64,000 bases of DNA from contig OZ005648.1 in assembly GCA_963930645.1 (NCBI GenBank), positions 271,633,830 through 271,697,829 on the forward strand, written 5' to 3'. The notes below the pieces were generated by a model that had not been told where the DNA came from, did not search any database, and saw nothing but the letters and a program-made list of their open reading frames with translations. The translations under genes were made by a program, and so were the position numbers. Below, piece by piece: positions 57,550-64,000 of the stretch. The number at the start of each line of letters is the position of its first letter. Positions within the stretch are counted from its first letter, which is position 1. The stretch comes from Salticus scenicus. Taxonomy: Eukaryota > Arthropoda > Arachnida > Araneae > Salticidae.

Positions 57550-58134
57550 TTTTTCACATAGTTGGTAAATAAAAAATATCTACCTTTACACTCCAATTTA
57601 TTTAAATTAAATAATTTTCTTCGTTTGGCAAGTATCATTTTGTACATTTTGAAGCTCAGTAGTATTTTCAAATTCTTTCATCTTCTGAGAAACATTTTCC
57701 CAAACAATATTTCTTTATTCCAAAGACATACAATTAAGAAACTTAAACCGTGGATCGAAAGCTGTAGAATTTTCATATTTTTCAAGATGAGGCCAATTCC
57801 TCATTCTTTCTTTCATATCATCGATTAAAACAGTTTTAAACCAAGCTAAGAAACCTCAATCGTCTTCAGTCGTATGCATTTGGGCTTGCAAATATGCAAT
57901 GGCTGGGAACACAACACTTGCTGATACATATTTTTCAAGATGTTATTCCAGATCTATGAAAAGTTTACAATTGTAATATTCAATTGTGAATGTCAGTACT
58001 TTTTTTTTTTTTTGGGGGGGGGGGGGGGGCTTCATCCTCCTACTCCCCCCCCCCTTAAATCCACCACTGGATCGGGACTAAGCATTGATCGATTAACCGA
58101 ACCGATTAATCGGCACAGCCCTATTTTTTGTATA

Positions 58135-58278
58135 TCACTTTATAAACAAAAAATAAAAAGAAAATCCATTCAAATTGCTCAAAAGTTCACTTGGGATAAC
58201 TGCTGCTTTGGCAGCATATTCCTCATTCGCGAAGTCTCGGGTACATGTCCCTACTGCCAGCGACAATGCCATACCCAT
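58135..58278 (-). CDS. Unassigned 47-codon open frame
   Basis: Minus strand, from ATG at 58278 to TGA at 58135-58137. The first 33 codons (MGMALSLAVGTCTRDFANEE and onward, with EEYAAKAAVIP) are clearly less AT-rich and more protein-like than the surroundings; the last third becomes a hydrophobic AT-rich tail. Upstream the same frame has a TAA seven codons before the ATG, near a possible AG acceptor. It may be an exon fragment of a host gene or of an unrecognised transposon, or chance. It lies just outside the hAT right end. I do not recognise the protein. Confidence 0.2.
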   Translation of the reverse strand: MGMALSLAVGTCTRDFANEEYAAKAAVIPSELLSNLNGFSFYFLFIK

Positions 58279-58674
58279 GGTTTTCAATTTAGGTGCTTAT
58301 TGAGTCACAGTTTCGAAAAAATTGAAGTGGCTCTTTTATATTTTAATCCCAATTACACATGAACAGCACTATACATATTATACACAATATTTACCTTCCC
58401 ATTATTTCCTACATTTTATTTGATTTATTCGGTAAACTATAAAACAAAAGCAATTTCACACCAAATATAATGTTACAATATGCTATGAGCTCTACATGTA
58501 ATGAGACAACAAATTTTTTCTGGTTACATATATTTTTCATTTTAAATATTTTATGGTTAGTTAAAAGTGGTTGGTATATAGAAAAATAAATAAAAATGTA
58601 AACATGATCATTATAGCTCTCCTTGCTGATTTTTTAATTTTTGTTGCCATTTTGGATTTTTATATAAAATTATA

Positions 58675-59941
58675 CAGGGCGGCTACATAAATTCTGAAAA
58701 AAAGTTCCCTGATTTCCATGACTAATTTTGACAAATTTTCATAATTTCCGTTACCTATATACATTCCATAATTTTGTGTATATCATACTCTTGTGTAACA
58801 CGCTCGCTAAACCACTGCAATTCAAAACACTACACTGATGGTCAAAAATATCTTAATCTTTTTTATTTTTCTCTTTGTTCACTTACAAAAAAGAAAAGAA
58901 AATGAAAAATTCAAAATTTAGGAGAAATTAACAAAATTACAAAAATATAACTCATTTTAATTGCACAACACATTAACATCAAGGCATAAAATTATTCCTC
59001 AAGTTGTACTAAAAAAAAATTTTTTTTTGTGTGTGTTCTGTTCTAGGCGAGATTCAACCAGAAAGTAGCCAATCCTGTGCAATCATGGTTAACCCCTTAC
59101 TTGCCGAGGAAAATTTAGGAGATTTGCTTCAAAGTGCCACTATTCTCTTTCAATTCTGAAATGAGTAAATCTTTCAAAAACACTATCAAGATCACTTTCA
59201 AGATTATTTTATTGCTCTGTCAAGCTGTGTCAGCAATTTCACTGGTAGCAGTAAAATACAAGAGATTGTACTTCGGAAAAACGTATACCGTAAAATCCCG
59301 AAAGTACCCCCCCCCCTTTTTGAAAAGCAAAAAAGATAAATTTCAGGTGTGTGTGTGTGTGTGGGGGGGGGGGGGGGGTTATAATCAAGATTCTTTAAAA
59401 AAATGAAGAAAAGGGAGGGAGGTTATATTCGATGGACGGGGTACTTTCGGGATTTTACGGTACTTACTTAAAACGAAATATTAAATGTAATTTCTTACAT
59501 TAAAGGTTAAAAAACTGTGTAATGATTCCATTGATAACATGCATCCGACACTTTATAAAAAATTAGTTAAATTAGAAATAATATATAAATATTAAAACTT
59601 AATTCAATGCCAAACTTAACTTGCAATGCCGACGTACCGTAAGTGTGCCCATAGCTTTGTTGGATGGAGAAAAAAAAAAAGGGGGGGGGGGTTTACTTTC
59701 AGGATAACAGAGACATTTCACTTTCAGTGAGAAAAGGGAGGGGGGGGGGACTTTTGGGATTTTACGGTATATACGGTTAAGATAACACCTGTTTGGCGAT
59801 CTTTCAGTCATACTTACTGGGCAAAAATGAAAATTTCCATGATTTTTGGGTGTTTTTACAAAATTCCCTGATATTTTCAGATTGATAAAGTACCCTGATT
59901 TTTCCATGATTTCCCTGTTTTTCTTGATTGTCGCCATCCTG
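58675..59941. mobile_element. hAT-like non-autonomous element (CAGGGCGGC ends)
   Basis: Ends CAGGGCGGCTACA and, inverted, CAGGATGGCGACA, with subterminal TTCCCTGATTTCCATGA on both sides. TTATA is found at both flanks, but a full 8-bp duplication is not. It holds two smaller MITE-like segments. Confidence 0.6.
59286..59462. mobile_element. MITE (59288-59460) with 23-bp perfect terminal repeats, TA target
   Basis: CCGTAAAATCCCGAAAGTAC (first 20 of 23 matching bases) at both ends, TA outside each end. The interior has a C10 run, a (GT)n and a G13 run. A related end is found inverted near 59755-59772. Confidence 0.88.
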
Positions 59942-59987
59942 TTATATAGTGAGGCAAAGATAGATAATTTATAAGATTATTGTTTCT

Positions 59988-60700
59988 CAGGGTTCATATT
60001 AGAAGGTGGAGTGTGAGAATTCTACCATATTTTAAAAAATCCTAATAAAAAATATATCACAAGGGAGATTTCCCTCCAAATTTTAACATCGTTCGTCGAG
60101 AATTTCATCCCCTTTTTTAATTGCATTGGGTAATATTACAATTAAAACTCAATTATATTAATTACTTTAAAACATGTATTCTTCTGTTTTTATCTTCTAG
60201 AATTTTTCTTATTAAAAAAAAAAAAAAAAGAGTAATAATTTTAAAACAATTCTTAATTCTAAATGTTGTTAAGAGACGATATGAAGAAGTGTATATTTTA
60301 GTAACAAATAGCTAAAATGAGTAGCAGCTAAAGATTGTGATTATATATGAAATAATTTTGGTTATTCCAGTTATTGCACTTTCTGTCAAGCACTCTTTGA
60401 GTACTCAAAATTTAATAATAATAATAAAAAAGAAATAGATTAAGAGAAAAGAGTTTGAGTAGTTCTATCTATATTTTTGATAAAAATTTAGATTCTAAAT
60501 ATTGAAGAAGGATTAATCTTCAATCAAAAAATGAAAAAAAGAAAAAAGCTATTAAACTTCCATTTTAAACATTTATTTGATTTTTTATAATGCTTTGACT
60601 TGCATATTTTTAATTCTTGAAAAATAAATCTGAAAAATATAAACTATGTAATTTCTCATTTGAAAAATCCCACTCAATATTTTTTCTAGTGTGAACCGCA
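59988..60700. mobile_element. hAT-like MITE with decayed right end
   Basis: Left end CAGGGTTCATATTAGAA; the right end inverted reads GGTTCACACTAGAAAAAATA. TTTCT occurs outside both ends, but an 8-bp duplication cannot be shown. Confidence 0.45.
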
Positions 60701-60801
60701 TTTCTGCTCAATGGTAAACCTCTTCGGTAAACCAATGATGAATACATTTTGAAACCTTATTCTGTAAGAATTATGCCTTTATGTATAAAAATAAAATACA
60801 C

Positions 60802-61404
60802 TGTTGTAAATTTGTAAATAATAATAGTTACTTTTACGTAATTTCATTCAAAGAGGTTTAGTCAGGTTATAAAATGTTAATTTTCTGTATCTCTAGTTTG
60901 TTTTGGCATTAAAATAGCTCATTTTCCTTTAGAAACCTGTTAAAAAGCTTCAATAGGACAGGTAATGGATTTGGAAACAAACTTGGTGACTTTATTGCTC
61001 CTTGCGACCTTATCAAGAAAATCTTTATTATCGATATATTGATGATCTAAGCTTTAACTTGATTATTATGGAAGTTACTGGAAAATTCTTGATTTATAGA
61101 AGGCTATAAAAGGAATCTCATATTAACCATTAGGTCAGTTTGATGCCAAGCGGCCTGATGTACTATCCACCAACTCCTGACTGGCTCTCTGATTACAGCC
61201 TATTGTTGTGTGTTAATGCTGTGGTACAGTTAATGCTGTGAGTTTTATGTTGTCAACTGTTATTTAAGCTGTGTTTTCTGTTGGAACTGAAGTTGATACT
61301 TGGTTGACCTGTAATCTTCTGGAACATTCTGTAAATAAGCTTTTAAGCACCTGCAAGGTTCTTTTTTCATTCACAGACAGTTCATGAACCCCAAGTACGC
61401 AACA
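60802..61404 (+). repeat. Diverged solo LTR related to the 23-kb palindrome
   Basis: TGTTGTAAATTTGTAAATAA to AAGTACGCAACA, colinear with the 23260-23879 LTR: TTCAAAGAGG(T/C)TTAGT, TTAAAAAGC, GTAATGGATTTGG, CTGTTATTTAAGCTGTGTTT and CATGAACCCCAAGTACG. The GGCG cluster is destroyed. TATA and poly(A) regions are recognisable (CTATAAAAGG, GTAAATAAGC). No internal region follows. Confidence 0.8.
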
Positions 61405-62280
61405 ACATATCTGCCAATACTGAAGAATCAAAATAATGGAGATTTTATAAGCGGCATTTTTAGGCCTAGAAAACATTGATGTGTTTTCGATATATGTCAG
61501 TATTTTATTGCTTAACCCATTTTTCGCTGGTGTTGCGTTCATGCAACACCAAATGCAATTGCGTTTAACAGTTGTCTAAAAAAGATATTTTATATTAAGT
61601 ATTGTTTTTAAGTAAGGAAAGGATAGATGTTTGTTTTATTACAAAAAAATTTGATCTGAAAAAAAATTTTATATTTAAAAATAAATTTCAAACTTGAAGC
61701 ACTAATCAATCCAAAACTTTTGAAAATCTTCATATTTGAATAAGTTTACATAACTTGTAAAAAAAAAAATGTTTCATATTAAAATAATTACTTTTGAAGT
61801 CATCTGTAGTTTTTGCTGTTTTATGCTCCCTCAAGGAAATTTCTGTAAGCATTTATTTGTACTCATTCTATACTCTTATTCCACTGAAGTTGTACATATA
61901 CAACACCCTGTATTTAGTAAGTTAAGACTGATTTTAATAAGTTTATTTTAAATTATTGTTATATATGATCAAAATAATGAGTATTACTGTTTGTATTTAG
62001 AAAAAAATCATTATTTCTAGTTTTGGCAGTTAATGGGTTAAACCATGGCTTAATTTATCAAAAAACTATATGGGTAAGTTAAATTTAATTATTAAATAAA
62101 AATTAAGTAATTATTAATTAAAACTAGTAATATATATAGAGTATCATGATAATTTTTTTCATCTTGCTTAAAAAAATGAAGGTAAGTTGAAATTTTCAAT
62201 AAATTATAGGTATAACTTTAAAATCTTCAGAATAATGGAGAAATAATTTTAATAACTATTAATGAAGCCATAAATATATT

Positions 62281-62700
62281 TAAAGAAAAACGGAAAACCT
62301 TACTTCAGCTTCACTGATGTAACTTTTTATGGTGAAGTACTTTCATTTAGGCCCCCCCCCCCTCATCTTCAACACTTGTTACTTTTGTTGTGTTGAGCTT
62401 TGAATTTTTTCTTGAACTACTGGATCCTCTTCTCTCCTCCAGGAGGTGGTGCCAGGTAGAATCTATACCTGTTGTTGATTCGTCAAGGTTGTATACATGG
62501 GATTGGTCTAATATTTCTATTGTCTCACAGAAAAGCGCATAATAGTGGTTATTATAATTAGCAAATTTGTTAACATTTTTGACAAACACAACAAAAGTAA
62601 CTGGTGTTGAAGATGAGGAGGAGGGGGGCCCTAAATGAAAGTACTTCACCGTAAAAAGTTACATCAGTGAAGCTGAAGTAAGGTTTTCTATTTTTCTTTA
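62281..62700. mobile_element. Fold-back element with about 115-bp inverted repeats
   Basis: Arms 62281-62395 and 62587-62700 are near-exact inverses (AAAACCTTACTTCAGCTTCA, GAAGTACTTTCATTTAGG), with TTTAAA at each outer edge. The right arm has a GGAGGAGGGGGG stretch, the left a C13 run. Confidence 0.82.
62396..62649 (-). pseudogene. Possible Tigger/pogo transposase fragment in the fold-back
   Basis: A minus-strand frame spanning the centre and one arm includes NYNNHYYALFCETIEILDQS followed by HVYNLDESTTGI. The latter resembles the 'IYNxDETG' motif around the second catalytic D of pogo/Tigger transposases, and the preceding 'FF...E..L' spacing also fits. Only this short segment is present; the arm-encoded parts are unrelated. 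The assignment is by pattern only. Confidence 0.3.
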
Positions 62701-62799
62701 AATAATGGAGAAATGTTTCAGAATAATGGAGAGTGGAAGACAGTTCCAAAATAACGGAGTCTCCGTTGAAATAACAGAGAGTTGGCAGGTATGCAACAA

Positions 62800-64000
62800 T
62801 GTTAATTTCATTATGTTAAAGCAGGAATATGAAATGAGCTAGGATTCGTTAGAGAGACTCTCACAGAGAACATTCCAACAGGCATATGTCTTAAAATCTC
62901 ACATCACTTCTAACATATACTGGTAAGCGAAAGAGAAAAGAAAGATTTTGTCAATGAAAATTTAAGAAATTTTGTAAAAATATTAATGCTATACTTTTAG
63001 TCATTTTACAGTAAAAGTGTTTTTTTTTTTTTTTTTTAACTTCTACTAAGTTTTGTTAGAACAATGAAACCATCTTCAACAAATAATGCTTGTAGTTTTA
63101 ATCAATTTCTTTTTCTGGGTGATATTAATAAAGAAAAAATACATTGTTCAGAAAACGTTTAGTTTCAACTGAAGATGACAATATTGAGTAATTATCTCAA
63201 TCATTTGACAGAGAAAGAGGTAAACAAAAAAAAAAAAAACTGATTCCACATAAAATTGTAATAGAGTTTTTTTGATGCAAATTTTGCCTAATTTCTGAAT
63301 TCCTAAGTATTTTTTCTCTAAAGTTTTTTTTTTTTGAGGGGGGGGGGGTGCAAGATTCAAAATTTATGAATTGCAGGGTGTAACTTTTATGTGATAAGTT
63401 AAAAATTTGATTTAGGGACACCAAAATAAAAAATGCTTATTTTTTTATCTTTTTTTTTTCACACTATCTTTCCTCTTTGTCAATTCTGACTTAATAGCAG
63501 TTGGTTTTAAATTAATTTCCAGACTTTTAACGAAATTTCTTGATCTTTCATGATTTCCTGACAAATGGCCACCCTGATATAGTGCTGTAAATTCTACATG
63601 ATGCTATATATGATGCTTTTTGAACTATCATATTATTCGAAATAACTCAGAAATAACAAACATTACTTATAAAATTTTGTCCATCTTATAAACATATGTA
63701 AAATCATCATCTATGATACAGAGTTTACAAAAAAAAAATAAAAATTTAAAATCTCATTTAACTTAATCATTTTTAGTTACGAATTTATTCATAACATTTT
63801 GCATATCATCAGCATAATTACATACATACTAAATATACAATCATTGAATAAATATCAACACAACACACAAACAAAACATAATTGGAAAAAAAAAAAAACA
63901 TTGACTAAGGAGACTGTAATAAATAGAATTTTTAAACAATTGTAGAAATAGCGTCTTTAATTTTCATACAAATACTTTAAAACTAAATTTCAGAGCTCTT
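62800..64000. other. AT-rich non-coding stretch with hAT end fragment
   Basis: No gene. T and G runs at 63018-63038 and 63325-63349. Read inverted from 63572, CAGGGTGGCCATTTGTCAGG resembles the hAT ends at 58675, without an identifiable partner. Confidence 0.45.

Larger units (their letters stand above)
56446..57622. mobile_element. Palindromic array of four tRNA-like units (56458-57610) with 12-bp duplication
   Basis: Exact 12-bp duplications ATAATTTTCTTC at 56446-56457 and 57611-57622 bound 1,153 bp. Inside are two minus-strand then two plus-strand units of about 293 bp. Each unit consists of a tRNA-like gene plus a shared flank (TGATACAGCTG, GCAGACTCGGTGACTTGGCC, AATATTCA(C/T)GGTTGATGAA). 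The duplication length suits target-primed retroposition. Confidence 0.88.
56130..57960 (-). pseudogene. hAT transposase pseudogene (ZBED-like), split by tRNA palindrome
   Basis: The upstream part lies at about 57611-57960 on the minus strand, with MKERMRNWPHLEKYENSTAF then DPRFK, typical of the region before the hAT dimerisation domain. It has internal stops (for example before GFLAWFK and after MSLE). The downstream part (56130-56457) contains WWKKENEKFPTLSILAKRLL and ERVFSSARFIVNKIRSSLDP, the conserved C-terminal dimerisation domain of hAT transposases. A frameshift occurs near 56400. Between the two parts lies a 1,153-bp insertion with its own target duplication. The N-terminal BED finger and the first catalytic residues were not found. 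The gene is dead. Confidence 0.85.
55506..58131 (-). mobile_element. hAT transposon (55514-58123), target duplication CTTTTTGT/TTTTTTGT
   Basis: Ends TAGGGGTGGGAATTGATTAA and, inverted, TAGGGCTGTGCCGATTAATC, with subterminal repeats of the form GATCGATTAATCGG. The flanking 8-mers agree at 7 of 8 positions. It encloses a broken hAT transposase on the minus strand, interrupted by the tRNA-like palindrome. An extra hAT-like end (CAGTGGTGGATTTAAGGG inverted, near 58066) and a T13-G15 tract are near its right end. Confidence 0.88.
61398..62799. mobile_element. hAT-like element (61406-62791) inserted at the LTR end
   Basis: Ends CATATCTGCCAATACTG and, inverted, TACCTGCCAACTCTC; subterminal AATAATGGAGA repeats on both sides. 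Flanks CGCAACAA (61398-61405) and TGCAACAA (62792-62799) match at 7 of 8, so the insertion duplicated the last bases of the LTR. A fold-back element is nested inside. Confidence 0.7.

Noticed and set aside
58140..58362. Plus-strand frame with cysteines (CPYCQRQCHTHGFQFRC) as a zinc finger
   Set aside because: The frame starts inside the hAT end, crosses G/C homopolymers, and the cysteine spacing does not fit a known finger; the minus strand is more protein-like.
62347..62649. 100-residue protein with serine-rich ends as a host gene
   Set aside because: Both ends lie in the inverted arms of a fold-back element; only the central piece shows a possible transposase motif.
59944..63580. ATATAGTG at 59944 and after 63572 as one large hAT's target duplication
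   Set aside because: No hAT terminus begins after the first ATATAGTG, so the repeat of this AT-rich 8-mer is probably chance.

Overview
This is a strongly AT-rich, gene-poor stretch of an animal nuclear genome. The transposon families (hAT, Tc1/mariner, pogo, Ty3/gypsy, tRNA-derived SINEs), dense MITEs and long homopolymers point to an arthropod. I favour a chelicerate, possibly a spider, but this rests on general familiarity with such transposases and not on a database match. I found no convincing host protein-coding gene: every recognisable coding stretch is a broken transposon or retrotransposon gene. The one possible exception is an unassigned 47-codon open frame at 58135-58278.

Layout. 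1-5 kb: a decayed hAT element with a DUF4371/dimerisation-type transposase. 5.2-11.6 kb: a minus-strand Ty3/gypsy relic (gag, protease, partial RT) split by a 900-bp hAT MITE with an exact 8-bp target duplication, which itself contains a 5'-truncated SINE with its own 14-bp duplication, and by a 3.1-kb terminal-inverted-repeat element. 11.6-23 kb: AT-rich DNA with MITEs, a hAT element, an LTR-like block, two SINEs and a Tc1 fragment. 23.26-24.53 kb: a 1,270-bp palindrome of two head-to-head LTR copies flanked by a 4-bp duplication. 25-26.7 kb: tandem arrays. 29.2-34.5 kb: five copies or fragments of a family built of about 172-bp internal units, arranged as two plus-strand then two minus-strand copies. 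34.6-36.1 kb: a Tc1-like transposon with a single in-frame stop. 36.4-40.8 kb: an old repeat carrying a hAT and a mariner-like insertion, both absent from the inverted paralogue at 54.8-55.5 kb. 41.7-48.5 kb: an interspersed repeat, an LTR-like block, a hAT MITE, other MITEs and a pogo relic. 48.7-52.7 kb: a 4-kb hAT with exact 8-bp duplications carrying a 171-bp tandem array and another copy of the 172-bp-unit family. 55.5-58.1 kb: a hAT with a broken transposase, interrupted by a palindromic array of four tRNA-like genes flanked by a 12-bp duplication. 58-64 kb: further hAT and MITE insertions and a diverged copy of the 23-kb LTR.

The elements are linked by nesting: target duplications, open frames that resume on the far side of an insertion, and a paralogous empty site give an order of events. 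The two objects most worth attention are palindromic units that each carry their own target-site duplication, which argues that they were inserted as palindromes and are not assembly fold-backs: the LTR dimer and the tRNA-like array. No operons, CRISPR arrays or prokaryotic signals are present.
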